A stretch of DNA of 45,610 bases from Nocardia brasiliensis NBRC 14402 (GCF_000308475.2 NZ_BAFT02000074.1:1-45610), one strand, 5' to 3'. Positions 32,688-41,650 are shown, counted from the first letter of the stretch. Notes: generated by a model not told the origin, from the letters alone. Made by a program: numbers and translations.

Positions 32688-32806
32688 CTAGGCGGCCAGC
32701 CGCACATGCTCGGTACGGGTCTTGACGCGCTTGCCGTACGAGCCGATCACGACCGGACCCACCCGAAGCTGTTCGGCGAGCCGGGCCACCGCCGCTGCGC
32801 GCGGGA
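32688..32806 (-). mobile_element. Fragment of a Tn3-family transposase (DUF4158 region)
   Basis: The minus-strand frame reads AAAVARLAEQLRVGPVVIGS and YGKRVKTRTEHVRLAA, then stops at 32688. This matches the N-terminal domain of Tn3-type transposases, where LAxQLGVDPxxLxxYGxRxKTRxEHL is conserved. Only about 36 codons remain. It shows that a Tn3-like element once sat here, directly downstream of the serine hydrolase gene. Between 32557 and 32687 no gene is visible. Confidence 0.65.
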
Positions 32807-34015
32807 TCAGGCCCTTCGCGCGGCGGTGACCAGCGCGCTCAGCAGTCGCAGATGGTCGACGTCGGCCTGGGCTGGGAACAGGAAGCGTCGGCGCAGGAAG
32901 GCGTAGGACAGCTCGTGGCGCGGGTCGACCAACGCCTGTTGCCCACCGGCTCCGCTGTGGCCGAACGCGCCGGCGCCGAGAACCGGGTAGATCTCCGACG
33001 ACGCGTGGAATCCGACCGCCCACGCCTTGGGCTGCCGCAGGACCAAATCGAAGCCGTTGGACTGGATCTGGCCGAACGCCGACGTAGTGGCGGGTTCGAG
33101 CAGCGGGTCGACGCCCTCGACCGGCGACACCAGCGCCGAGTACAGCTTGGCCAGGCTGCGGGCGGTGCCGATGCCCCCGAACGAGGCCGTCCCGCGGGAG
33201 CGGACGACCGGAAGGTTAGGCAGTTCCCACACCTCGCGGTTGCGCGGATGGTGGCGGTTGAAGGCGATACCGCTGAGACTGTCGGGGGCGGTCGCGGTCG
33301 CGGCCAGCTCGCGCAGACGTTCCGGAGTCGCCGTCATCGGTTGCGCGCTGAGGAACCGATGGTCCTGCCCCGCGGGCAGGCCCAAATGCAGGTCGAGCTT
33401 CAGCGGCGCTCGGAGCCGTTCGGTGAAGTGTTCTTGGACGGTGCGGCCGGTGGCGCGGCGCACAAGTTCTCCGCTCAGCGCAGCCATCACCAGCGCGTGG
33501 TATCCGGCTGTCCGGCCCGGTCGCCAGAGCGGGCGCTGCGCGCCGAGTCGCTCGGCGACGAGCTGGTCATCGGCGAGTTCCTCCATCATGAACCCGTTGG
33601 TGGCGCCGACCAGACCGGCCTGGTGGGCGAGCAGTTCGCGCACCAGGAGGTCCTGCTTGCCTTCGACCGCGAACTGCGGCCAGTAGTGACTTACCTTCTG
33701 GTCCAGGTCGATGACGCCGTCCTGGACCAGCAGCGCCACCACTAGGTGGGTGACCCCCTTACTCGCCGAGTAGATCCCCATGATCGAGTCGGCGTTCGTA
33801 TCCGGCCCGGCCCACAGGTCGACGACCTTTTCCCCGCGGTGGTAGGCCGCCACTTGGGCGTCCAGTCCGCTGCCCTCTGCGGCAAGCAGTGCGGCGAACT
33901 GCTCGCGCACGGCCTCGAATCCCGGCGCGACCTCGCCCCGGATGCCGGCCGTGTCCTCGATTGCTTCTCTCATCGTCTCTCCCGCTGCCTCGGTGATGAC
34001 CGATCTGTCGGACAC
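32807..34015 (-). CDS. Serine hydrolase, class C beta-lactamase / EstB-like
   Basis: A 402-residue penicillin-binding-protein-like hydrolase. The SxxK nucleophile motif is S83-A-S-K86 in MGIYSASKGV; PGRTAGYHALVM provides the Tyr of the YxN-like motif (YHA); the C-terminal HSGAGG replaces KTG. These features fit esterases of the EstB type rather than true beta-lactamases. No signal peptide, so cytosolic. The start at 34015 is used; an in-frame ATG at 33973 is possible. It is divergent from a TetR gene with a 27-bp palindrome in between, and its 3' end abuts a Tn3 fragment. Confidence 0.9.
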   Translation of the reverse strand: MSDRSVITEAAGETMREAIEDTAGIRGEVAPGFEAVREQFAALLAAEGSGLDAQVAAYHRGEKVVDLWAGPDTNADSIMGIYSASKGVTHLVVALLVQDGVIDLDQKVSHYWPQFAVEGKQDLLVRELLAHQAGLVGATNGFMMEELADDQLVAERLGAQRPLWRPGRTAGYHALVMAALSGELVRRATGRTVQEHFTERLRAPLKLDLHLGLPAGQDHRFLSAQPMTATPERLRELAATATAPDSLSGIAFNRHHPRNREVWELPNLPVVRSRGTASFGGIGTARSLAKLYSALVSPVEGVDPLLEPATTSAFGQIQSNGFDLVLRQPKAWAVGFHASSEIYPVLGAGAFGHSGAGGQQALVDPRHELSYAFLRRRFLFPAQADVDHLRLLSALVTAARRA

Positions 34016-34028
34016 GACTCAGCCTAGC

Positions 34029-34055
34029 CAATTAGTGACCACAGGTCACTAATTG
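34029..34055. promoter_or_regulatory. 27-bp palindromic operator, TetR / serine hydrolase
   Basis: CAATTAGTGACC (34029-34040), ACA, and GGTCACTAATTG (34044-34055) form a perfect inverted repeat with 12-bp arms and a 3-nt centre. It starts 14 bp from the hydrolase ATG (34015) and lies 88 bp before the TetR ATG (34143). It is almost certainly the operator for the divergent TetR protein. It shares the GTGACC/GGTCAC half-site with the operator at 31282. Confidence 0.85.
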
Positions 34056-34142
34056 CTGTTGGAGGCGCCGCTGTCAGATTCGTCACCCCCCGGGCGGCGC
34101 ACGACGACGAGATCGGCGGCGCGTTCTCGCTATCGTCATGCC

Positions 34143-34730
34143 ATGACCGACGAAGTGGCCGAGCGCCGACGTCCGGGACGTCCCGCCCAGATCAGCCGGG
34201 ACAAGATCGTCGAAGCAGTGTCGCTGGCCGACAACGTTGACACGCTGACCATGCGCGAACTCGCGGCGAGCCTCGGCGTCAGCCACAGCGCGCTCTACCG
34301 GTGGATCAAGAACCGTGACGAGCTCTTCGATCTCCTGAGCGAGGTCGTCGTCGAGCGAATCCTGCTGCGTGCCGATGTCGGGGACCCGGAATGGCGAGCC
34401 TGGCTCACCCGCCTCGCATGGGCGATGCACGACGAATTCCTCGCCCTGCCCGGCTATGCCACACACCTGTCCCGGCCACATCAACACAACGCGCACTCCA
34501 TCGACCGGCTCAGGGGTGCGGTCGGGGCCGTTCTCCGCCAGTCCGGGGTCACCGCCGAGATGGCCGAGCACAGCTGGCAGATCTTCGTCACCTGTGTCGT
34601 CAGCTGGCTGGCGGCAACCGAGAATCCCCTCCACCTCGGCGCCGACGCACCGAGATTCGACCTGTTCCTCGACACGCTGTTACGTGGCCTGCCCGCCCGC
34701 GAGCCCGGTGCCGTACAACCGGCCTCTTGA
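34143..34730 (+). CDS. TetR-family regulator
   Basis: A 195-residue repressor. A basic N-terminus (RRRPGRPAQISRD) precedes the HTH (about 18-60: TLTMRELAASLGVSHSALYRWIKNRDELF). The C-terminal domain is helical, with DEFLALPGYATHL and WLAATENPLHLGAD. It is divergent from the serine hydrolase gene and very likely controls it and itself through the 27-bp palindrome. The ATG at 34143 is chosen because the family N-terminus (RRPGRP) follows directly. Ligand unknown. Confidence 0.9.
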   Translation: MTDEVAERRRPGRPAQISRDKIVEAVSLADNVDTLTMRELAASLGVSHSALYRWIKNRDELFDLLSEVVVERILLRADVGDPEWRAWLTRLAWAMHDEFLALPGYATHLSRPHQHNAHSIDRLRGAVGAVLRQSGVTAEMAEHSWQIFVTCVVSWLAATENPLHLGADAPRFDLFLDTLLRGLPAREPGAVQPAS

Positions 34731-34857
34731 TCTGAAGCGGCAGAACGCATCGCCGGCATCGCCCTGATCGCGCTTGGCCTATACCTCATCGCGCAACGCG
34801 ACCCTTTCGGCTGATGCCGTAGGCGACCGGCCGGGGCGACTCACCGTATCTCTGGTT

Positions 34858-35157
34858 TCAGGCGACGTGCAGGACGAGTTTTCCGCGAGTACGACCCTGC
34901 TCGATGCGCCGGTGCGCCTCGGCGGCCTGGTCGAGCGGGAGAACTTCTTCCACCTCGACGTGCACCTCGCCATCATCGATCAGTGCGGCGATCTGGGCCA
35001 ACGCGTGCCCATCGGGTTCGACGAGGAATGGCTTGGCCCGCATGCCGCGCGCGGCGGCACGTTCCCGCAGGTCAGGTGAGACACCCGAGGGAACGGCGAT
35101 GATCAGGCCACCCGGGCGCAGGGTGTCCAGAGATCTGGTGCTGGCGACCGTGACGCA
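34858..35157 (-). pseudogene. C-terminal remnant of a zinc-type alcohol dehydrogenase / quinone oxidoreductase
   Basis: The last 98 or so codons of an MDR-family NADPH oxidoreductase are intact: TRSLDTLRPGGLIIAVPSG (end of the Rossmann fold), HALAQIAALIDDGEVHVEVE and the closing EAHRRIEQGRTRGKLVLHVA, stop at 34858. Upstream of about 35150 the similarity ends, and the sequence becomes a plus-strand gene of unrelated type. The break marks an old recombination point. The gap 34731-34857 between the TetR gene and this remnant is empty. Confidence 0.8.
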
Positions 35158-36009
35158 GTGCGCCGCGACCCCGTCTCGGCCGTCTGCGCGGTGTACGCGG
35201 CCAGCGTGCTGGGGCGCCGAATTCGGGACATGCGCGCCGACCCCACCGTCACGCCCGCGGCACAGGCGCTGTGGTCGATGCTGGCCAAACCGCTGCTGTC
35301 CGACACCGCGCACCGGGTGCTGCTGATGTGCAGGCAGCGCACCGCCGCACAGGGATCGTTGCGGGTCAATCACATTCCCGACTGGATCGGCAACCTCGAG
35401 GCGATCATCACCGCTGAGGGAGAGAACCAGATCCTGCTGATCACCGCGGGCAAGGCAGGCACGGACCTCGTCGGTTTGCGACTACCCGACACGTCTACCC
35501 AATTACCCTGGTACGCAGCCCTTCTCGTCGAACGCGAACAGAAGATCGCGATAAGTATGCACGACGGCAGCTACGCATCCGCCGGTATCGCTCCCGGTCC
35601 CGACTCGGCGGCCATCGAACTCGCCACGGCGACAGCGGAACGACTGGCGGCGACAGCGCTGCTCGACGCGGCGGCCGCAGTAGCCGATCCGGCCGCGGCG
35701 ACCGCGGCGACGTCGGTGGCCGCGGTCTATGCGCTGGAGCGGATCTACGCGCGCGGTGCCTGGTACACCGAGCATCTGCGCATGTCGCCGCACCGGACGG
35801 CGAAACTGTCCGCCGAATTACACCAGCACCACGCGTTAGTGGCCGCGCACCTGCCGGCCCTCGTCACCGCGTTCGATACTCCCGTCCTGCCCGCGCCGAT
35901 CTTCTCTGCCGACTACATCCGGACCTGGCAGGACTTCGCAGGCTGGGACGACGCGGTCTTCTCCGCCCGCCGCTCAGCTCCTTCCACTGAGAGTCGCGTC
36001 GAATCATGA
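35158..36009 (+). CDS. Hypothetical protein upstream of a CYP157-like P450
   Basis: I do not recognise this 283-residue protein. It has a mixed first half (LLMCRQRTAAQGSLRVNHIP, then LVGLRLPDTSTQLPWYAALLVE) and an alanine-rich helical second half (about 145-185), ending in WQDFAGWDDAVFS. No signal peptide, membrane segment or known motif is seen. The GTG at 35158 has no clear RBS; ATG 35230 is an alternative start and may be truer, since the junction with the dehydrogenase remnant is close by. It ends 22 nt before the P450, so the two are probably co-transcribed. Confidence 0.55.
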   Translation: MRRDPVSAVCAVYAASVLGRRIRDMRADPTVTPAAQALWSMLAKPLLSDTAHRVLLMCRQRTAAQGSLRVNHIPDWIGNLEAIITAEGENQILLITAGKAGTDLVGLRLPDTSTQLPWYAALLVEREQKIAISMHDGSYASAGIAPGPDSAAIELATATAERLAATALLDAAAAVADPAAATAATSVAAVYALERIYARGAWYTEHLRMSPHRTAKLSAELHQHHALVAAHLPALVTAFDTPVLPAPIFSADYIRTWQDFAGWDDAVFSARRSAPSTESRVES

Positions 36010-36031
36010 ACTCACGTCTGGAGTCTCGTCC

Positions 36032-37276
36032 TTGAACGTCCCCCCGTCGAGCGAGCCCGGCCCGCTCGTGCACAGCTCGCCGACCGCTGCCGACGGTCCC
36101 CGAATTCCCCTGTACTCACCGGAATTCGCCGCCGATCCGCATCGCTGCTACCGCGACATGCGGGACCGATACGGACCACTGGTGCCGGTGCTGCTGGCAC
36201 CGCAGGTGCCGGCCACCCTGGTGATCGGCTACCACACCGCGTTACGAATCCTCAACGATCCCAGCCGTTTTCCCGCGGACCCCCGCCTGTGGCAGCAACA
36301 CATACCCGGTGACTGCCCGGTTCTGTTGCAGCTCGGATGGCGGCCGACTGCGAGCCGCAGTGCCGGGCCGGAGTTCGAACGTTATCGTCAGGCCACCACC
36401 GCGGGCATCGATGCGATAGATCTCTATGCCCTGCACGATCTCGTGGAACAAATGGCCATTCCGTTGATCAACACCTTCTGCACCACCGGCTCCGCGAACC
36501 TGCTCAGCCAGTACGTGTATCCCCTGGTGTGTCAAGTGATCAACTCGCTGCTCGGGTGCCCGCCGGAGATCGGACATCGGCTGATGGCGGGCACCACCAC
36601 GGTCGGCGACGGCATGGATGTGGAGGCCGGCAACCAGATCGTGTTCGAAGCGTTGCGCGAACTGGTCGCGCTCAAACGGGTCGAGCCGGGCAATGACATG
36701 ACCACGGTAATAATGCGTCACCCCGCCGGACTCGACGAATTCGAACTGGTGAACCAGGTGGGCCAGATCTACGGCACGTGCATAGAGATCTTGCTGCACC
36801 TGATCGCGAATACGCTGCTGACGATCATCACCGACGATCGAGTCGGCAGCGGCGTGGTCGGTGGCAGCCTTTCGGTCCGTGGGGCATTGGACGGCGTGCT
36901 CTTCGACGATCCCCCGCTGGCCAACCTGCTGGTCAGCTATCCGCGCCAGCCCATCCTCATCGATGGTGTCTGGCTACCCGCCCATCAACCGGTGGTGATC
37001 AGCATGGCAGGCTGCAACAACGATCCGGCGATCCGGACCACGGACCAGATCGGCAATCGCGCGCACCTGGCCTGGGGTGTCGGCCCGCACGCGTGCCCCG
37101 CCCAATCCGCGGCATATCTCATCGCGCAGGACGCGATCGACCAACTGCTGGACGCACTTCCGGACATGCGCCTCGATCCGGAGTTCGGCCCGCCGACCTG
37201 GCGAACCGGCCCCTTCTACCGCGCCCTCAACGCCCTCCCGGTCACCTTCCCCCGGTCAGCGGTCCTGCACATCTGA
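36032..37276 (+). CDS. Cytochrome P450, CYP157-like, lacking the ExxR motif
   Basis: A 414-residue P450-like protein. The haem-binding loop HLAWGVGPHACPAQSAAYLIAQ keeps the cysteine ligand. The K-helix ExxR is absent: at its place the frame reads LDGVLFDDPPLANLL, like CYP157 enzymes of Streptomyces conservons, where the ExxR is also lost. The I-helix acid-threonine pair is altered too (IYGTCIEILLHLIANTL). A TTG start at 36032 is used because GGAG lies 8 nt upstream; GTG 36068 is an alternative. No conservon genes (kinase, roadblock, DUF742, GTPase) are next to it, so it is an orphan of that system. Substrate and activity are unknown. Confidence 0.85.
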   Translation: MNVPPSSEPGPLVHSSPTAADGPRIPLYSPEFAADPHRCYRDMRDRYGPLVPVLLAPQVPATLVIGYHTALRILNDPSRFPADPRLWQQHIPGDCPVLLQLGWRPTASRSAGPEFERYRQATTAGIDAIDLYALHDLVEQMAIPLINTFCTTGSANLLSQYVYPLVCQVINSLLGCPPEIGHRLMAGTTTVGDGMDVEAGNQIVFEALRELVALKRVEPGNDMTTVIMRHPAGLDEFELVNQVGQIYGTCIEILLHLIANTLLTIITDDRVGSGVVGGSLSVRGALDGVLFDDPPLANLLVSYPRQPILIDGVWLPAHQPVVISMAGCNNDPAIRTTDQIGNRAHLAWGVGPHACPAQSAAYLIAQDAIDQLLDALPDMRLDPEFGPPTWRTGPFYRALNALPVTFPRSAVLHI

Positions 37277-38426
37277 TCTCTTCCCGCCTGGGAATCGGCG
37301 ACTTGGCACGGTGCACAGTCGGCCTGGGCGACCGGCCAATTCGATTCTCCGCTGGTCGGTTTGCGGGCGAGAAAGCTGAAAGGTACGCGCATAGTAATGT
37401 TTTCGGTTGGTGGGGGACGATGCCGGGTTGGCGCCGACGGGCCGGCGCTAACTCCTTTCTCCGGCTCTGACAGGCCGCCCTGCGGAAGCCTCGGCAACCC
37501 CGCCTGACAGAAACTCCAGACGGTCGAATCCGAAGACGGCAAACCCCTGGACGTATCGGCGTCGACTTCAGCTCCACCGGTCTATGCCATGTCACCGCCG
37601 GATTCACCGTCACCGACCTCCAGAGATCGCCGCTCACCCTCGACTACGACCTCACCTCGAGGACCGACATCCGGACAGCGATCGGCCAGCGGCAGCGATT
37701 CATCGCCGCAGGAAACCGGACCTCGCAAGACAGATCCGCACAAAGCTGCACTGATAGGAGCCGAAGAGTCCCGCCCAACGCAGCTCACTTCGATCGAAAT
37801 ACGAGCGAACGTGCGTTATCTCCGCGAGCGACAGCCGACATCTCAGCGCTAGCGCGAAGCGCGCTCGACACCGCCGCGCCGCTGGAACCGCAGCCTCACC
37901 ACACTGCAGACCTGGTTCGGAGAGGGGATCGCACCTGGCAACATCGACGCACCATGATGACCGACACAGCCCCAGCCACACCCTGCGCCACTGATCGACG
38001 CTGATGCCGGGCCAGGGCCTCGTCGGTGCTGGCCATCGCCGCTACTCCGAGGTGCGGGAACGCCAGTCTGCCGGGTGCTCAGCTCCCCGCCAGATCGATG
38101 AGTGAGGCGTTCTGGAATTCCCGCGCCTCGCGTGCTCGCTGGTGAAACTCGGCTGCTGCCTGTTGTTTCGCCGCTGCGGCGCGCGCCGCAGCGAAATGAG
38201 TCGACGGGATCGTCCACACGATCTGGTAGCAGCTCCACCCGCTTAGCCCGCTGGTTGACGGGACACCTCGCCGGAGACGTCCCGTCGACTCCGCGATGAC
38301 CACCACGCCGTGCAGCGGGTGAGGTCGAAAGGCCTTCGAGTGGCTGACTTTGTGCGGGGTTGCCGCGACGGCGAGGGTGGCACAGTCGACGGTAGATGTT
38401 TATCCCTCCCGAGGTGAGGTCGCGCC
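37277..38426. other. Gene-poor degraded stretch
   Basis: No intact gene is supported in 1150 nt. Coding-like pieces occur: plus strand about 37520-37705, TVESEDGKPLDVSA followed in another frame by VDFSSTGLCHVTAGFTVTDL and LTLDYDLTSRTDI; and minus strand about 38240-38096, WTIPSTHFAAARAAAAKQQ and REFQNASLIDLAGS ending at a stop. I cannot name either. They look like leftovers of decayed genes. Base composition falls below that of the neighbouring operons in places. Confidence 0.4.
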
Positions 38427-38633
38427 GTGGATGCCACCAACCAAGACCTGGCACAGGCCATTTTCCGTATTCGATGGCTGCCACGTGAGGGCGTATACGA
38501 AGCTTCGGCAGTCCAGTTCCCCGGCGTCAGCTGTACGGACACATACAGCGCGGCGGCTGCTGTGGAGCGCTTGAAGGTCGAGCTCGAGCAGTTGTGGCGT
38601 GCGGAAGCCGGCGACGCTCGCGAGGTCAGCTAG
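38427..38633 (+). CDS. Small HicB-like protein
   Basis: A 68-residue protein starting with GTG at 38427, GGTGAGG lying about 7 nt upstream. GVYEASAVQFPGVSCTDTYS followed by a helix (AAAAVERLKVELEQLW) resembles the partial-RNase-H fold of HicB-type antitoxins, where a beta strand leads into FPGxxxxGxT-like and a helix. No HicA toxin is adjacent, and the usual C-terminal DNA-binding part is missing. It may be an orphan antitoxin or a different small protein. It lies 320 nt before the IS30 element. Confidence 0.45.
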   Translation: MDATNQDLAQAIFRIRWLPREGVYEASAVQFPGVSCTDTYSAAAAVERLKVELEQLWRAEAGDAREVS

Positions 38634-38954
38634 ATCGGCACAGAGAGCTCTGGTTCTCAGCTACAACACCGAGCATGCGTCAGTGAGCCTCGGCTCGGTG
38701 GCCAGACCGCAAGCAGCTCAGTGACGCCCCATCCATGCGGCGGCCGGTACCGAATGTCGTCCTGGTGCGTGCAGTGCCCGCGAGCACGGCGTGCCAGTTC
38801 GAATACGAGCTGTCGAGGACGTGCCGGATAGGTCATCTCCTCGACAGCGCCGGTCCGGCCGCCCCACGGAACGTCCGCATCCGCCGCTTACGGGTCAACT
38901 GGCCGCGCGAGATCCGCTGCGGCGCAGCGCCCGATCATGCCCTTGGTCTCAATG
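38634..38954. other. Intergenic stretch before the IS30 element
   Basis: No gene or remnant that I can recognise. Open frames on both strands lack a ribosome binding site and family-like segments. Confidence 0.4.
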
Positions 38955-40171
38955 GGTCAGCGCAACACACTGGAATCTCCTGGTGAGGAACGGATGTGAT
39001 GTGCGATGGCCTCGAGTAGACCACTGTCGGAGAACAGAACCCCGTTGACCGAGGCTCAGGTCGAGGAGGTGTGGCGGCGGTGGCGGTCCGGACAAGCGAT
39101 CAAGGTCCTGGCCCGGGAGATGCGCCGGCACCCCTCGACGGTGCGTGACCTACTCAAACGCTGTGGCGGAGTCCAGCCGATACCTCGCCGCCGCAGCATG
39201 TTGCGCCTGAGTTTGGCTGAGCGAGAAGAGATCTCGCGTGGATTGGCGGCAGGGGACTCGCTGCGCGGTATCGCCCGCAGGCTGGGGCGAGCGCCCTCGA
39301 CGATCTCGCGGGAGGTCGCCGGGCGTGGTGGTCGTTTCGCCTATCGGGCCTTGCCCGCGGATCAGGCGGCGTGGGCTCGGGCCACACGACCGAAACCGAC
39401 CAAATTGTCTCGCGATCCGGCATTGGCCGCGGTGGTGGCCGAGAAACTCGCTCTGGCGTGGTCGCCGCAGCAGATCGCGGGCTGGCTGCGCCGAAATCCG
39501 CAGTCCAGCATGGGTTATGTGTCGCACGAGACGATCTACCGGGCCTTGTTCATCCAAGCGCGCGGCGAGCTGCGCCACGAGCTGACCCGCTATCTACGCA
39601 CCCACCGGGCCATGCGGCGACCCAAGGTCAAGCGCGAGCCCGACGGGCGCGGTCAGCGCCGCGGCGTGCTCACCATCGCCGAACGCCCCGCCGAGGCCGC
39701 CGATCGAGCTGTTCCCGGGCATTGGGAAGGTGATCTGCTGTTCGGGCGCGGCATGTCTCCGGTCGCCACCCTGGTGGAACGGTCCACCCGGTTCCTGCTG
39801 CTCGTCGCTCTGCCCGACGGCAAACGAGCTGATCTGGTCGCCGAAGCCCTAGCTGCCCGGATCCTCACCCTGCCCGATGCGTTGCGGCGGACCTTGACCT
39901 GGGACCAGGGCTACGAAATGGCCGAACACGCCGCCTTCACCATCGCCACCGGTGTCTCGGTCTACTTCTGCGATCCGAAAAGTCCCTGGCAGCGCGGCAG
40001 TAATGAGAACACCAACGGACTTCTCCGCCAATACCTTCCCCGACATCTGGACCTACGCACCTACGGTCAGGCCGACTTCGATGCGATTGCCGATGAACTC
40101 AACGGGCGCCCTCGACAAACCCTCGGATTCCGCACACCATCAGAAGCACTCGAAGAGGTGTTGCGTTGACC
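38955..40171 (+). mobile_element. IS30-family insertion sequence
   Basis: An IS of about 1.22 kb. GGTCAGCGCAACAC at 38955-38968 and the reverse complement of 40158-40171 (GGTCAACGCAACAC) are terminal inverted repeats with 13 of 14 bases in common; the right end overlaps the transposase stop, as is common in this family. Length and single transposase gene fit IS30. No clear target duplication of 2-3 bp can be seen, so the exact borders may be off by a few bases. Confidence 0.75.
39006..40169 (+). CDS. IS30-family transposase
   Basis: A 387-residue transposase, apparently full length. The N-terminal HTH region has two helix-turn-helices (WRSGQAIKVLAREMRRHPST and SLRGIARRLGRAPSTISREV). The catalytic DDE domain shows GHWEGDLLFGRG (first D), LTWDQGYEM (second D) and PWQRGSNENTNGLLRQYLP (final E), all characteristic of IS30. 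It carries its own ends and could be active. ATG 39006 follows a short leader within the element. Confidence 0.95.
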   Translation: MASSRPLSENRTPLTEAQVEEVWRRWRSGQAIKVLAREMRRHPSTVRDLLKRCGGVQPIPRRRSMLRLSLAEREEISRGLAAGDSLRGIARRLGRAPSTISREVAGRGGRFAYRALPADQAAWARATRPKPTKLSRDPALAAVVAEKLALAWSPQQIAGWLRRNPQSSMGYVSHETIYRALFIQARGELRHELTRYLRTHRAMRRPKVKREPDGRGQRRGVLTIAERPAEAADRAVPGHWEGDLLFGRGMSPVATLVERSTRFLLLVALPDGKRADLVAEALAARILTLPDALRRTLTWDQGYEMAEHAAFTIATGVSVYFCDPKSPWQRGSNENTNGLLRQYLPRHLDLRTYGQADFDAIADELNGRPRQTLGFRTPSEALEEVLR

Positions 40172-40467
40172 GCCTAAGCCCGCACCGATTTCAGCGTGTT
40201 CAGCTGGCGCCGTCGGTGCTTCCTCTCAATGACGCGGTGTGGTTGTTCAGGTGGGGTTGTTCGAGGTGGCGCCGAGGCGTTGCATCCATCCAGCCATTGA
40301 TCCTTCGTCAACGCCGAGGCGACTCGAAGGCGGAACCGAATACGCCGGAACGGGATTCGACTAAAGCCTCAAGGCGAACCGTACGCGCAAGCTGCCATCG
40401 GTCCTCACCGACCCTGCACACGACCATCCACCCGATCCTGCACATTCACGGTGGAGATGACAACGCA

Positions 40468-40980
40468 TTATCGGCGCGACGGTGCGGTGAGGATATCGCC
40501 GTGGATTCGGTCGACTATCTCCTCGACCGTCCAGCGGGCGTCGATGCGGAGCTCCTCGATACCGGGCAGCGGTTGCCAGCCGTGATACCACTTCGCCATC
40601 ATCTGCTCCGGGATCGTCGCTGCCTGCGGGCGCCCGGCATGGCGAGTCAAGGTCTCTTCGAAACTGAGATCGAAACCGTAATGCAAGGCTTGGGGCGCGC
40701 TGACGCTCAGCCGTTGCAGCATCGGTCCGTACCGAAGCGCATCAAGAATGCCTTCGACAAGGACTACCCGCTCGCTTGCCAGGCATGTCCGGGCGATCTG
40801 TTCGATCAGCGTGATATTGAAGGCGCCGGGCTCGTCGGATTCCCGCAGCATCCCTCGGCGCACCACATCTTGTGCAACGAGCACGCACTCGCCACGGCCG
40901 AAGCGACGCTGAACACCAGCGGCGACGGTTGACTTGCCCGAGGCCGAGTTGCCTCGGATGGTGACCAGGACGCTCACCAT
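40468..40980 (-). CDS. P-loop kinase / AAA_33-type nucleotide-binding protein
   Basis: A 170-residue ATP-dependent kinase-like protein. The Walker A motif is GNSASGKST at 10-18 (VTIRGNSASGKSTVA). RVVLVEGILDAL gives the Walker B-like strand, and ETLTRHAGRPQA resembles the lid arginines of small-molecule kinases such as the chloramphenicol phosphotransferase/uridine kinase groups. Target unknown. The ATG (40980) lies inside the 3' end of the Nudix gene (7-nt overlap), so the two are translated together; a hydrolase and a kinase for nucleotide-like compounds is a sensible pair. Confidence 0.85.
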   Translation of the reverse strand: MVSVLVTIRGNSASGKSTVAAGVQRRFGRGECVLVAQDVVRRGMLRESDEPGAFNITLIEQIARTCLASERVVLVEGILDALRYGPMLQRLSVSAPQALHYGFDLSFEETLTRHAGRPQAATIPEQMMAKWYHGWQPLPGIEELRIDARWTVEEIVDRIHGDILTAPSRR

Positions 40981-41549
40981 GGGACTCGCAATGCCAGTGC
41001 CGCTTCGGGTTTGGGCACGAACCGCGCGAAACTCGGATCGGATTCCGGTATGGCGAAACGGTCGATATCCCACCACCGCCCGCCGTCGAACTCACGCGGA
41101 TCCAGCCACGGGTCCTGAGACCGGACGCCACTGATCAAATACCACAAGGTGACATGTTCGTGCCCGTCCTCGACGTCGCCGATCGGGGTGAGGCTCAGCA
41201 GCAGCGGATCGGTACCGGCAACGCTGAACTCGGCATCGACGCCCATTTCCTCCCGCGCTTCACGTCGCGCCGCCGCCAGCGGCTGTTCTCCGGGTTCCAC
41301 GTAACCGCCCGGCGGTAGCCACAATTGCGAAAGACGATGTCTGCCAAGCAGAACCACCCGGGCAACGGGGTCGACAGGAACCGCGTAAACCACAAGATGT
41401 CGTGGTGGGGTCGCGGGATTGCGGCGTCGGACGATGTCATCGGTCGCCGTGAGCCATGCCAGCGTCTCGCGCTGATGTTGCCGTTCAAGGCTGTCGCACG
41501 GGGAAATACCCGTGACGATCTGGGCGACGGCCGCTGTAGCTGGCTCCAT
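40974..41549 (-). CDS. Nudix hydrolase
   Basis: A 191-residue protein with a full Nudix box GYVEPGEQPLAAARREAREEMGV (the REAREEMG metal-binding helix) at about 100-125, preceded by QLWLPPGG. It hydrolyses a nucleoside diphosphate linked to another moiety; substrate unknown. ATG 41549 (MEPATAAVAQ) is chosen as it begins the family-like part. It overlaps the kinase gene downstream by 7 nt. On the minus strand it lies after the ESX-like remnants. Confidence 0.88.
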   Translation of the reverse strand: MEPATAAVAQIVTGISPCDSLERQHQRETLAWLTATDDIVRRRNPATPPRHLVVYAVPVDPVARVVLLGRHRLSQLWLPPGGYVEPGEQPLAAARREAREEMGVDAEFSVAGTDPLLLSLTPIGDVEDGHEHVTLWYLISGVRSQDPWLDPREFDGGRWWDIDRFAIPESDPSFARFVPKPEAALALRVPW

Positions 41550-41650
41550 GGCCGCACACCATAGACCTCGGGTCCGACAATTCCAGCCCACCAGCATCAA
41601 TAGCGGTCCTCATCATCCTCGGCCCGAAACCGATCGAAGTCCGCGCCGCC

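Noticed and set aside
37849..38484. 211-codon minus-strand frame
   Set aside because: Low-information translation without start context; partly antisense to the HicB-like gene.
40172..40467. Frame continuing past the IS30 element
   Set aside because: No family similarity and no start of its own; regarded as non-coding flank.
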